DNA of 64,000 nt. Origin: Kingdonia uniflora (Eukaryota > Streptophyta > Magnoliopsida > Ranunculales > Circaeasteraceae). Location: contig JACGCM010001844.1 in NCBI GenBank assembly GCA_014058105.1, forward strand, positions 3,596,001 through 3,660,000. Direction: 5' to 3'. Below the pieces are notes generated by a model. It did no database searches, had not been told where the DNA came from, and saw only the letters and a list, made by a program, of their open reading frames with translations. The translations under genes were made by a program, and so were the position numbers. The first letter of the stretch is position 1. Every line of letters starts with the position of its first letter. Positions 1 to 9,954 of the stretch are shown in pieces.

Positions 1-279
1 TGGATTTTTGCTATGCATTTTTATCCTATTTACTTAATTTAACGTTGGTGTAACATGAAAGTTGAACAACCTATTCCAATCAAACCTGCAACTCCGCTTG
101 CACAGACAGCAGGGTTTTTGAGGTCTCTCTTTCCCTGGCAAGTCTAGATTCATGGTCATTTATCCTAAGACTCATCTCTCTAACTACCTATAAAAGATTT
201 ATAAACAAAGTCAATATACAAAAGTTCCTTCCCCACGCAGAAGTTATACAACTTACAAAAATTCATGCAAATCACATGT

Positions 280-2341
280 CTACCCTACCTTCTCACTCCT
301 ACCTTCTGGGAGCTCAACGTCGTCCCCTTGGTTATCAAGCACCGTTTGGGGGAAGACACCATCCAGACCATCCACGACCCCCAGTACTTTTGTTTCCTCC
401 TCTTCTTCCTCAGCGTAGGTGTCAGCCTTAATGACATCTACCTCCTCTTGAGAGTAGCTCTTCAGCATCAAGTGACAACCTAGTCTATCACGCTCCTCAG
501 CCATCTCGTATAAATTGGCCTTTTCCTTGACCTTGAACTGGCCGATCACCACAGCGTGAGCGGCCTTCAATTCCCTGACTTCTTTCAGGGCTTCAGTATT
601 GGCTCGAGCCAGGTATTTCTCCAGCCCGCTCTTCGCCTTCTTCAGCTCAGATTCCTGTTCTTCTATGCCGAGCCAAATCCTCTTAGCAAGACGAGCAACC
701 TACAAAACTTATATCGACCTCAGTTATTAGTTCAAAGTATATTAAACATTTCTATCTGATAATATAAACTTACCATCTGGCTTGTATCTTCCTTTCCTTG
801 TAGAATCGTTAACCTAGCCCTTTCCTCGACCTCTTTGAGGTCATCCACTGAAGTAGATTGCCCCTCAGGGACCTTCTTCCTTGAGCCCGCCAAAGGCTCA
901 ACCCTCTTCCTCTTCCCTTTTGCTACATCACCACTTCCAGTGGCACCAGAGGCTGGCGGAGCCTTTTTTATCTGTCTCTTAAAAAAAAATTGAACTATTT
1001 TGTTCGTCGCAAGGTTCGATTTAGCCGAACTGCCCAACCCTGGAGTCTTAGCTCGAGCCTCCTCTCCACTTATTTGCTTTCTGCCTTTATTGAGGCCCAC
1101 CATCAACCTGGTAGATTAAGCCTTTCAAACCTTGTTCAACCTACTATCAACTCTTTTCTTTCTACTCAGACCGAGTTCCCCTAAGACGAGTTCAAGTTCA
1201 GCCTCCTCCTCCGTAACTTCGTCCAATAGGGATTCTTTCTTTTCCACTGTAGACTTTATACCTGTAAAAACACATTTTACTGTCAACTACAATTGTTAAC
1301 GAAACATAACAATAATTATATTTATGCATGTCTATAATTACTTTGTTTTACATATCTAAATCGAAGGTCCAAAGGTTCTTCATCATCTCTTTGAAGGTAA
1401 TTACCCTTCACACAAATGATGTTGTCATTCCTGGTTCGACCTGCTGAATTCAGATCAAAAAAACGACGCCGAGTTACGCTCGCACAAAATTATGACCCCC
1501 CACTGGCCTTAAAATTCTTTACCCCATAAAGCTGCAGAATATCCTCAGGGGTTATCCTCCTCAATTTTTCCTTTGTTTCCCACCTTTCATTCAGATGGTC
1601 ACACACTGTTATTACCTCCCACATGTTCCCGTTCATTTGAGCATGACATGCCCCAATTGCATTCATAATCCCCTTCGCCAAATTGGTGAGGGGAAGGCTC
1701 AACCCATACTCTAATTGAGATAGGTAACACAAAAACCCTCCGAGAGGTCACTCCGGACATCCTCATCAAAATACTCTAACGAGATTAATTCATCTATACC
1801 CCTATCTCGTTTTTCTACCTCCAAATCTGCCAACAGATAAAAATACTCTTCCCCCTCCGCTGCCGTACAACCTCTAAACTGCCTACCGGCAAACTCTTCA
1901 CATTTACCACACTTCCCTCCTACAGCCACCTTGACTTTACAAAATTCTCTAAAGGAATCAGAATACGGAGGATAAGACACCAACTAACCAGGGAAACCCG
2001 GGAATTGTTCCAATCCTCTATCCCCTTCGTTATCAGACTTATTCGTCCGACCAGAGATCAAAGCCTCATTAACAGACGAACTACCCATCTTAAAAATACT
2101 CTTCCCCCTCCGCTACCATACAACCTCTAAACTGCCTACCGGCAAACTCTACACATTTACCCCACTTCCTTCCTACAGCCGCCTTGGCTTTACAAAATTC
2201 TCTAAAGGCATCAGAACTCGGAGGATAAGACACCAATGGACCAGGGAAACTTGAGAATTGTTCCAATCCTCCTTCCCCTTCGTTATTAGACTCATTTGCC
2301 CGACCAGAGGTCGAAACCTCATTAAAAGACGAACTACCCAT
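280..2341 (-). CDS. antisense 'putative gypsy-type transposon' protein, three exons visible, damaged N-terminus
   Basis: Reading the minus strand, exon 1 runs from a duplicated start (ATG at 2,341 and again at 2,088) to about 1,362 and ends at a GTAAAA donor. It contains a segment around 1,490-1,735 (YGLSLPLTNLAKGIMNAIG, then a Gln/Met-Asn-Trp region) that resembles the 'putative gypsy type transposon' domain. Exon 2 (about 1,262-775) follows a TTTTTACAG acceptor, is lysine-rich and nuclear-signal-like (KGKRKRVEPL) and ends at a GTAAGT donor. Exon 3 (about 702-280) follows TTTTGTAG, encodes a coiled coil and ends in the acidic tail SYSQEEVDVIKADTY plus a Glu run. There are stops at the second N-terminal copy (TAG) and a frame change in exon 2. 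The domain order basic linker, coiled coil, acidic tail is typical of these plant repeat proteins; function is unknown. It could still be expressed in part. Confidence 0.6.
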
Positions 2342-2347
2342 CTTAAA
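1842..2347. repeat. 253-bp tandem duplication in the antisense gene N-terminus
   Basis: Positions 1,842-2,094 and 2,095-2,347 are two diverged direct copies with a period of 253 bases. Both start AATACTCTTCCCCCTCCGC and end CTACCCATCTTAAA. On the minus strand each copy carries an ATG, a Ser/Asn-rich start and the same segment ending GRQFRGC..AEGEEYF. The period is not a multiple of three, so the upstream copy reads into a stop at 2,090-2,092. Confidence 0.9.
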
Positions 2348-2439
2348 AACAAATTCTACAAGCACATTTTCGACCTAAAAGGATGCCTCTCACGCTCGAC
2401 CTACATACAGGTTAAGGTATTATCATTCTTCCATTTATG

Positions 2440-2452
2440 TATGCATATATAC

Positions 2453-2486
<34 letters not shown>

Positions 2487-2490
2487 GTTT
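2440..2490. repeat. (AT)n microsatellite
   Basis: An ATATAC/ATATAT run directly upstream of the antisense gene start. It is a simple dinucleotide repeat with a few interruptions; no other function is visible. Confidence 0.9.
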
Positions 2491-2570
2491 AACATATATC
2501 CCTGATCAATGAGTCATGTATAACATATATCTTTAACTATGAGCATCAAAATATATTGCATATATCTCTA

Positions 2571-2963
2571 CTAACCTTCAGTATCTGAATAAGAATCGGC
2601 AGTAGAATCAAGTTTTCTCCTCACAATGCTGCTGTACTGCCACCTACGAGATCCAAAATCTTTTGCCTTATTTAACCGCTTATCACCTTCAGATAACTCT
2701 TTATTGACCCCATTAATTTTTTGCCTTTCACTCTGAGTGTTCTTCAAGTTTTTTGTGATAAAACGTTTGTTTAGAGACGAAGAAGAACTATTTATCCTTT
2801 CTCTCTCATGCGGCTGGCATTTATTGCTTCTCGCGCGAACCGTCCTCGATTCCAGAACCGAGGCGTCCTTTCCACTCTCCATGTCAGACGCCTTGTACCT
2901 TTTCGATAAAGCCACATTTCCATCATTACAACTCCCCTCATTTTTGAACATATTTATTCCCAT
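2571..2963 (-). CDS. hypothetical basic, serine-rich protein
   Basis: An open frame of 130 codons starting at MGINMF, rich in Lys, Arg, Ser and Asn, with a run of five Ser near residue 60 and an acidic end (DSYSDTEG). It has no motif I recognise and no predicted membrane segment. It lies between the antisense gene and the two MVRTRS-type frames, on the same strand, and may be an upstream exon of the antisense gene or a separate small gene. An AT microsatellite lies just after its stop. Length and composition are compatible with a nuclear protein, but that is only a guess. Confidence 0.35.
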   Translation of the reverse strand: MGINMFKNEGSCNDGNVALSKRYKASDMESGKDASVLESRTVRARSNKCQPHERERINSSSSSLNKRFITKNLKNTQSERQKINGVNKELSEGDKRLNKAKDFGSRRWQYSSIVRRKLDSTADSYSDTEG

Positions 2964-3367
2964 CTTTTTATATCTTTTCTTGACCTCACCTCACTCATGA
3001 TGACTCGCATTGTGGGTGTCAGAGCTCTATTTCCTTTTTCATACAAAACAAAGCTAGAAGCTTCTGCATTCACATATTTTTGTTTCACAGTCCTTGTTTA
3101 TCATTCTTATAATGATTGACGTCATTTCCAAAATGGTACAAATATTCAAATTTATTTAAAATGTTTGTTGAACAGTCAAAAAATAGATTTTTCCCTATCG
3201 AGGATCCGATTAACTTATATTATTTAAGTTATATTACAGCATTTATTTTATTCATAAGATACACTCTACACAACATCCATTACAGCCTTGGTAAACTTAA
3301 GCAGCTATCTTCCAATCACGTCATTCACCGATCCTCATGTCTTCGAATTTGATCTCCACTTTAGTGA

Positions 3368-3613
3368 TCAAACCCACCAACCTTCTCGTTCTACTGAATC
3401 CCTCATAAATACACGAAAGAATGACTCATAAAAGTAACAGGCATACACAAGTTCTCTGCTCCTTATATCTAATCCTTCGAGCTGACATTCCCTTATTAGT
3501 AACTCAGCGTCGTAATCAAGCGAACCAAAGATCCTCTCCTGTACTTCAGTTGTTTTTATAGCTAATCGACCTTCTTTGACATAACGAATCCTCTGAGATC
3601 GAGTCCGCACCAT
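3368..3613 (-). CDS. small MVRTRS-type protein, copy 1
   Basis: An 81-codon frame beginning MVRTRSQRIRYVKEGRL and ending in an aromatic-rich segment (YACYFYESFFRVFMRDSVE) and GWWV. The same start and a comparable aromatic middle segment recur at 4,819-4,526 and in decayed form at 44,613-44,150, inside the Mutator-like element. I do not recognise a named family. The repeated occurrence of the same small reading frame on the antisense side of different transposons suggests a real gene family carried by, or near, mobile elements. Confidence 0.4.
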   Translation of the reverse strand: MVRTRSQRIRYVKEGRLAIKTTEVQERIFGSLDYDAELLIRECQLEGLDIRSRELVYACYFYESFFRVFMRDSVEREGWWV

Positions 3614-4266
3614 CCTAACCTTCCCCTGAATTTTTGCAGGTCATGCTATCAGTATTTATAAGTTTCTTAATCACTTCATCTTTTCACATGGTTATTACCT
3701 AGTATAACGTAATAGAAACCCAAAATCATAGACTTACTCATTATCACTTATCCCCTCACTAGTACACACATTGGTTACTAAATTAACCTTACGCTACCAC
3801 GAGTAGTATCTCTATCGACCTGAAATAGTTCAAATTTACATGTTCCCTGCAATTTCTATCCCAAATCATTTATATCAGAACGAAGATCTTAGCTCGCATT
3901 AAGATCAACTTGAATAGCATTACAACATTGTTTCATCATTTATCAGCTGTTATTTAACAAACACACAACACATTTCAGTTCAATTCAAAGACATTTTTCT
4001 AAGCACAATTTCCTGAATATTAATTTTATTCATATCAAACATAGTACATATGATTTATAGATAACAAGTTTTCATACATTAATACAACAGAATGTTATCC
4101 ATCCAGTATCAAACTCTAGGTACTTTACAGATAAAAAGTTTTCCCTTTTTGTTAAAAGCTACAGGTTATTCAGGCACGCAGAGGAATCATGTATTCCAGT
4201 TCTTCTTGCTTCAGTGATTCTTCACCCTGATGCAATGAAGACATTGGAACCAACAAAGATCTTCCC

Positions 4267-4819
4267 TCACATGGCTCGGTTGAAGCACAGTAGAACTCCA
4301 AGCAAGAACCATGCAAGCAGTGGACACAGTGTTGGCACCCACAAAACAAGATAAAAGGTCTTTTGAGCGCAAAACCACGATGGAAATGCTTCAGCAAGAT
4401 CCCCCTTCCCATTCTCCTCCTCCATTGCCACCACCGCCTCTTTTATAACCACCACCACTAAAGAGCTGGTAGAGATGAAGAGGGCTCGACATTAGAATTG
4501 ATGGAAACATAAGAAATCGACATATCTACCCCGCAGATACGCCTTTCCCTGTATATGAACCCCTAACCCTATCTTTCGCAAGGGTATGGAGACAGGCCCA
4601 ACGTTCCACGCCTGTCAAGACGAAGACATGAAATCTCCACTTATAGCAGAAATCTTCCTCAGCTTCAGCCGCTTCCTCTCCTGACAAGCCTTGGTACATT
4701 AGAGGAAAAAGGATTGGGATCGCCATTTCCAAGGAACAATCACCAAAGTACTTTAACTTCAACCTCTGTACTTCAGAAGCGATCCTCTCTTCATGAACCA
4801 TACTTCGAGTTCTTACCAT
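4267..4819 (-). pseudogene. small MVRTRS-type protein, copy 2, with glycine-rich tail
   Basis: A 97-codon frame (4,819-4,526) begins MVRTRSMVHEERIASEV, continues with an acidic stretch (EEAAEAEED) and an aromatic/hydrophobic segment, and stops at 4,526-4,528. Beyond the stop the minus strand still encodes a glycine-rich stretch near 4,465-4,400 (GGGYKRGGGGNGGG). The decayed relative at 44.2-44.6 kb has the same order: MVTTR start, acidic plus aromatic segment, Gly-rich tail. This suggests that the original protein was longer and that the stop at 4,526 is a truncation, or that the tail is a second exon. Function unknown. Confidence 0.4.
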
Positions 4820-5094
4820 TTTAAAGAAAGTTACGCATGAAAGAATTGTTCCAAAGAGTTGATCCAGGTACTCTTTATATAACCCTCACTTTATTGTACA
4901 GGTACATTTTCCCAAGCGTCATCATTTATTATGGACGCGACTATTCAAACGCAAACTATCACATTCATCCACATCATTATTTAATACCCATCACTTTCCA
5001 ATATCACGTAACTTCCACCCAATCAAATGCCATCATTGCTCCATTTCAAAATTACAATTTTTAATATATTCTTTCTCAACCAAAGCCACTCGTG

Positions 5095-5692
5095 ACTTCA
5101 GTTGCTAGGGGGCGATTACAGGGACTTATCCCTCGACATCACTCATAATCGAGCTCACTTAGTTCGATTGCAGGGACTTATCCCTCGACCTCACTCATAA
5201 ACGAGCTCACTGAGTTCGATTTATCTCCATCTTAGGCTCACGCAATTTTAGCACACAACTCTCCAGTCAAACATTTCAGCCAGCCCCACGAACTACTCAA
5301 AAACATGGGTCGAGCTAAACCCAGAAAAACATTATCCAGTCAAAGACACCTTCCTCCCACGAACTCGTCAATTATTCAGTCAACCGCCACTAAGTACATC
5401 ATTCAGAAAACATGCTCTAGCACGATGAAGAGCTGTAGAAAAGTCTATAAAATGGAAAAGTTCCAGAAGAGACAGTTACTAGAAAAATTACTCAAACTTC
5501 TTATTTACGAGATCAAAAGCATTTCTATATTCTAGAGATCACTTGTAATAAAGATATCCACCCCAAGCAATAAAGATACTATTGGAAAAATCCTCCATAC
5601 GAGGTCGTAGTTTTTTACCTATTCAGAGGTTTTCTATGCTAAAATCCCCTGTTTTCATTTCTTACTTTCTAGTAGAGTATTGTAATAGGTTC
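5095..5692 (+). repeat. Tat-type LTR, plus orientation (element E)
   Basis: This stretch shares the block CAAGCAATAAAGATA...GGTCGTAG..TTTACCTATTCAGAG with the 5' LTR of element A (14.9-15.5 kb) and, on the opposite strand, with the LTR of element D (7,729-8,290). It is preceded by the G-rich TGCTAGGGGGC, a possible polypurine tract. After its end near 5,692 the sequence TTGGCGTGATAG resembles a primer binding site (TTTGGCGTTGTC in D). Boundaries are approximate. Confidence 0.6.
5113..5217. repeat. 51-bp tandem duplication inside LTR E
   Basis: GATTACAGGGACTTATCCC...GAGCTCACTTAGTTC is followed by a second copy starting GATTGCAGGGACTTATCCC. The period is about 51 bases with a few differences. 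It lies near the 5' edge of the LTR and probably arose by slippage. Confidence 0.85.
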
Positions 5693-5726
5693 ATTGGCGT
5701 GATAGTTAATTCTTAATCGTATCAAG

Positions 5727-7700
5727 CTACGGAATTTGGCCATTACAGCTATCAGTATCAATCATTATGGTATGCATGACGAATTTCTTCATCTTCAGCA
5801 TGATAACCAGAGCATCATGATGAGGAAAATTGATGTGCCTGATATCGTAATCCTCAAATGAAATCCCAAGTCGTCGATTGCTTGATTCGGGAAGGAGTTT
5901 AGCTTCTTTATCTTGAGTGGTGAAATCATAGCATTCCATTAACCTCCTACGTTTGAATATGGTAGAGTTATAGATTTGATGGGTCTCGATCATGTTGTTG
6001 TGATATATATGGTATAAATGCTTTTCCTCAGCTTGATCTTCGACTTGAACTATTTCAACCTGTGTCTTGTAGCTCCCATTTTTGTAACCTTCCAGGTCGA
6101 TAATGTATTCGTGCTTTCTTCCATCTTTGAAAATGTATTCCGAAAACCTTTGTAAAGTATAGCATTTGTCAGTTTCATGATAATTTACCTTGTGATGTAT
6201 GCAATACGGTTTACCTTTAATCAGTTCTAGTGGCTGAGATACGCGATCGAGCTTATCTTTCGCCGGCAAGGGAAAAATTGATGAGATCTGGACATTCATC
6301 TTGGGAAGGACTGGCTTGGGTAATAAATTACCTTTCTAAGATTTGTCAACGTTTGCTTTAGTATGCTTTTGATCATCCTGGTCTTCCTTCGGTTTACTGT
6401 TATGCTCTGTGTTTGAACCTTTCGTGGTTAGGACGGATTTAGTAGATTTATGCCTTTCAGACATCATCCTATTCAGGTTAACATACCCATTAACCTTTAA
6501 AATCATGTCTTCCAAGGTCAAGGATTTTCTCAAGAAGAGATGTTCCTTCACTTTGCAATCGATATATAGTGCATTAGTTAAGGCTAAAACGACTATTTTT
6601 TTATCGAGATTGTCAACTTTCCGTGCGAGCTTCAGAAAATTCATTGCAAAGACTGCAAGCTCCTCCCCTTGAGACTGTTTAAGACTAATAAGAGTATATA
6701 AATTCTCTTCCTTATCTTTATTGTGGCCATATGTCTTGACAAAGATCTTCTATAGTTAGTAGAAGGTGAGGATGGAATCTTTAGTTAGAAAATAAAACCA
6801 CCAGTGGGGATCTCCCTGTAGACTTGCGGTAAATAGATGGCATAGAATATGGTTTAAATTTGAATATAATCTCAGTAAATCACAGAATTACTAAATGTGC
6901 TTCTTCGGATCGGTGCATTTATATTTTAGTATATTTAGAGTATGGAATCCTGTTGATACTTTTGTATCAAATGACTCTTTTGATATCAGACTACCTTGCA
7001 GCCTTGTGAAATCATCATTACTGCTCAGAGCTTGAGCTTCAATCAACTCCTTCATATGTTGATCCATGTGTTCCTATGTGACGAACTGACATGGTGCTTG
7101 AGAAATTTGGTGTGATGGTCGGGGATTATGAGCACCGGTACCCTCGCTCAAGCATTCACAAGGTGGTATCCTGGGTTGAGGTCATTGCTCCTCTTCGTGA
7201 TGCTTGGAAGGCCGATGACCTCTACTGATATCAGACTGATCTTTTCATCCCAAATGAATTGAAACTTGTGAGTCAATATGAAGACCTATGGAGATGGCTT
7301 TGCTAGTTGCTCCTCAAGGTCCCAATTTTTCTCGCATAGAAACTCAAGAGTTCACTGGCATTTTATCACAATCTCTGGCAAGGGGAGCCTGTTGGTTATC
7401 TTGTAAATCTTACCAGGTGGTTTGTATTATTGTCATCTATTCCTCATGTCGCTTGAATTCTATTTGGTGAGCTTAACAATCGCTCTCGAGTTCCTGTTAA
7501 CAGAGCTCACGGTCAAGGACTAACTAACACTCGAAATTATTACATTTCTTTATTTCAGCGTGAAGGATTGCCCTTAGTTTTACGACCTCATCTGGCTCGA
7601 CTAAATGATTGAGTTAGACTCCTGTTATAGGTCGCTTGGAAGTGACCATGGTTAGAAATAGATAGTAAAGTAAATATATACCTTAGGATATCGTAAAAAA
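5727..7700 (-). pseudogene. gag and start of protease of Tat element D, truncated
   Basis: On the minus strand the gag C-terminal half is open in two blocks. Block one (6,644-6,336) has ARKVDNLDKKIVVLALTNAL and LEDMILKVNGYVNL, closely matching gag of element A. Block two (6,299-5,727) has the zinc-knuckle-like YCIHHKVNYHETDKC, with Cys-His-His-Cys spacing typical of this lineage, and reaches the protease start as MIDTDSCN, where the usual DTG is changed to DTD. The element stops at about 5,715, directly against LTR E, so RT, RNase H and integrase are absent. The N-terminal gag and leader (about 6,650-7,700) are eroded by stops. Confidence 0.75.
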
Positions 7701-7708
7701 TGTCTTCT

Positions 7709-7728
7709 TTCCCATAGACAACGCCAAA
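7709..7728 (-). promoter_or_regulatory. primer binding site of element D
   Basis: The minus strand reads TTTGGCGTTGTCTATGGGAA directly after the LTR end TTACA. The same position in element A reads TTTGGTACTGTCTGTGGGAA and in element B ATTGCCACCGTCTGTGGGAA. These are variants of one primer binding region for minus-strand DNA synthesis; its start resembles the tRNA-Asp type site (TGGCGCCGT) of plant Gypsy elements. Confidence 0.8.
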
Positions 7729-8290
7729 TGTAATGGCCTAATTTCGTAGTAGCTCGAAATAGCTCAAAATTTGATCTTATACCAAATATACCTGTGACAA
7801 GTATGAGTAGAATTCAGTATAGATGTCACAGGTGATTAGCGTGGAAATCTCTGAATAGGTAAAAACCACGATCTCAACTTGAGTATTTAGTAAGTGTAAC
7901 TTTTATTGCTTGAGGCTGATATTTGATTATAGGTTTTGTGATCTCTTGAAGTAGAAAAACTTGATCTTAAAATATAAAATTCTTGGTCCTTTCTCCGCTG
8001 GAACTCATCAATTTTATCGACCACACTCTCTGTTCATTATCGTATAGAGGCCATCCTCCTAAAAATAGCGCAAGTGGTAGTTGAATGTGTAACTACTAGT
8101 TCATAGAAGACAATTGTTTTTAACTTGTTCATATTTTCTATAGTACTTGATCCACGTTCTTTATCAGTTCGTGGTTTAAGTGTTATTGCTGATTGTATAT
8201 GTCACGTGTATAATTCATGAGTCTGGTATTGAGGTAGTTCGAGTTTGTAATAGGTCGAGGGACAGGTCCTTACTGGCATGTGATCAAGGA
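7729..8290 (-). repeat. 5' LTR of Tat element D (minus orientation)
   Basis: On the minus strand this LTR contains CTGTCCCTCGACCTATTAC near its start, the block GCCTCAAGCAATAAAAG, TTTTTACCTATTCAGAGAT, and ends GGCCATTACA just before the primer binding site. The same blocks appear in LTR E (plus strand) and in LTR A. The outer boundary near 8,290 is approximate. Confidence 0.7.
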
Positions 8291-8970
8291 AAGGAGGTTT
8301 GACCTTCGGCTTGCCCTTGTCAAGGATTTAGGTAAATAAGAATATGCTCTAGGAAACTAAGGCCCCATCTCATCGATCCGCTAAGATGTTTCTCCCCCCT
8401 TGACGGTACGAGGAAATGTGTTAAGGAGTTAGGAAAGTATGTATTATTTTCAAAACAAAACAAAACAAAAATTTCGTGCTTTGTACCATTTACAGGTTGT
8501 AATGGACTTTATGAACTATGATTATTATAATTACATGCAGAGAAAATAGTATTTCGAAATTCATTTTATTATAAAGCCTTTACAAAACTCTAGTATTTCA
8601 ATCATCTTAAATTATAGAAAATAGTACTTTGACATAATATTATTGTCGGACATCGTATAATCTAAATAAGAGTTTGACAGCTGTAATTCGGTATCTCTAT
8701 AAATATAAAAATAACACAAATTACCAATAACACCAGAATAACATATTTATACATATTTTGGCAGCCTTTACACCAGAGTTTGACAACCAGAATTATATGA
8801 TTGATGCCATAGAGAAAATAACAGGCTATCTAAAAGAAATACCATACATAAATCTTTTTTTAAAAACAAGCAAAATACAGACTAAAAGATAAGGGAACCC
8901 CAGTTTCAAAAAGTACCTTCTGAATATAAATTAGTTTAGCAGATCTCTACATCGCGAGTCACGAGTCATG
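8291..8970. other. unassigned AT-rich spacer
   Basis: No open frame, repeat or element end can be supported here. The DNA is AT-rich, with short A runs (CAAAACAAAACAAAACAAAAA near 8,455). It separates the Tat pair E/D from the Copia element F. Confidence 0.6.
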
Positions 8971-9908
8971 GTGAAACATTTATATTTGGAGTTTGTGTCA
9001 TTTCGTGTCTAGAATAGGTGTCAGTATGACCTCGTGGTTATTCGTCATTAGAGAGTGTACGTGGAGCGAATGCAGCTGGACTGGCACTGAACAGGTACGC
9101 TGGTTTGTACCTCTTTACTCTAAAAACTCAGGCCGTTAGTATTTTACAAAAGGCCAAAAAAATGAATGATGTTTTTTTTTTTTAAGAAAATAGGTTTCGT
9201 TTTGAACAAACTTTTTCTCTATTCAAACATCATATTCAGACCACTGTTTCTTCGAATAAGATCTTTGGTTCTGTTAAAATAGAATATTGTTTGTTCAAGT
9301 AGATTATTTCTCGGTTTGAACAGAGTTTGGGTTTTCAGCTCTTTGATAAAAGACATTTTTTCTTATTTTTGTATTTTACCTCTTCTAAAAGAAACTTTAC
9401 TAAGGCTTGAGATTTTAGGGAGAAGAGAGATTTCAACAAGCGATTCAATGCGAAGTAAAACTTAAATTGAATCAATCGAAGATTTAGAAAACATAATCTT
9501 GATTTAAAAAACTTGTGAGTTTTAAGCTTTAAAGGGATATCGAAGCGAGGCGTTGAGAGAACGAAGGGCGTTGCGCGAATTAGGAATTGATTACGAGAAA
9601 TTTAATTAGAATAGGGGTAACCATGGGATGTCTTTATCAATTCTATAAGTAATTGAATTCTTGTAATTTTATTTTAATAGTAAATTTTTAGCTGTTAGGC
9701 GATTCGACAGTGACCTGTAGGCTTTTCTCCTAAAAAAGGTTTTGCACAGGGTTAAAATTGTTTTATCATTGTGCTTTTGTTTCATTATTGCTTATCATAT
9801 TAACTAGAGCTAGTTTAGAACTAGACAATTAGTTTTAAGTATTATCGACCCTTTCAATTTTGACCTAATTTTACTCAAAATCAGTTAATCTTGATTTGTC
9901 AAAAAATT
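8971..9908 (+). repeat. 5' LTR of Sirevirus-like Copia element F
   Basis: The first 540 bases match 13,581-14,112 along their length (for example AGAATAGGTGTCA, GTGGTTATTCGTC, CGTGGAGCGA, GGTTTGTACCTCTT, GCTCTAAAAACTCA, TAGTATTTTACAAAAGG). The LTR ends a few bases before a methionine-tRNA type primer binding site. It also holds a cluster of TTTGTTC/GAACAAA words around 9,200-9,320, seen again in the 3' copy. Confidence 0.8.
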
Positions 9909-9911
9909 TAA

Positions 9912-9924
9912 TTAGTATCAGAGC
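9912..9924 (+). promoter_or_regulatory. primer binding site of Copia element F (tRNA-Met type)
   Basis: TTAGTATCAGAGC lies directly after the 5' LTR. The usual plant Copia site is TGGTATCAGAGC, complementary to the 3' end of initiator tRNA-Met. One to two positions differ. Confidence 0.85.
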
Positions 9925-9954
9925 GGTTGCACTCCAAGGCTTAACAACCTGAGC

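Larger units (their letters stand above)
1..5692 (+). mobile_element. 3' part of a Tat-lineage Ty3/Gypsy element (E)
   Basis: The left end of the window holds an antisense multi-exon gene (minus strand, 280-2,341, with further minus-strand reading frames to 4,819) followed by a plus-strand LTR at about 5,095-5,692. This order, antisense gene then 3' LTR, repeats the layout seen in elements A and B further right, which have complete gag-pol. Additional antisense reading frames between integrase and the 3' LTR are known for Tat-lineage elements such as Grande. The gag-pol part would lie left of the window. The grouping of antisense gene and LTR into one element is inference. Confidence 0.5.

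Noticed and set aside
9912..9924. Possible tRNA-related gene sequence
   Set aside because: Only a 13-base stretch complementary to the 3' end of initiator tRNA; it is a primer binding site, and no cloverleaf is present.
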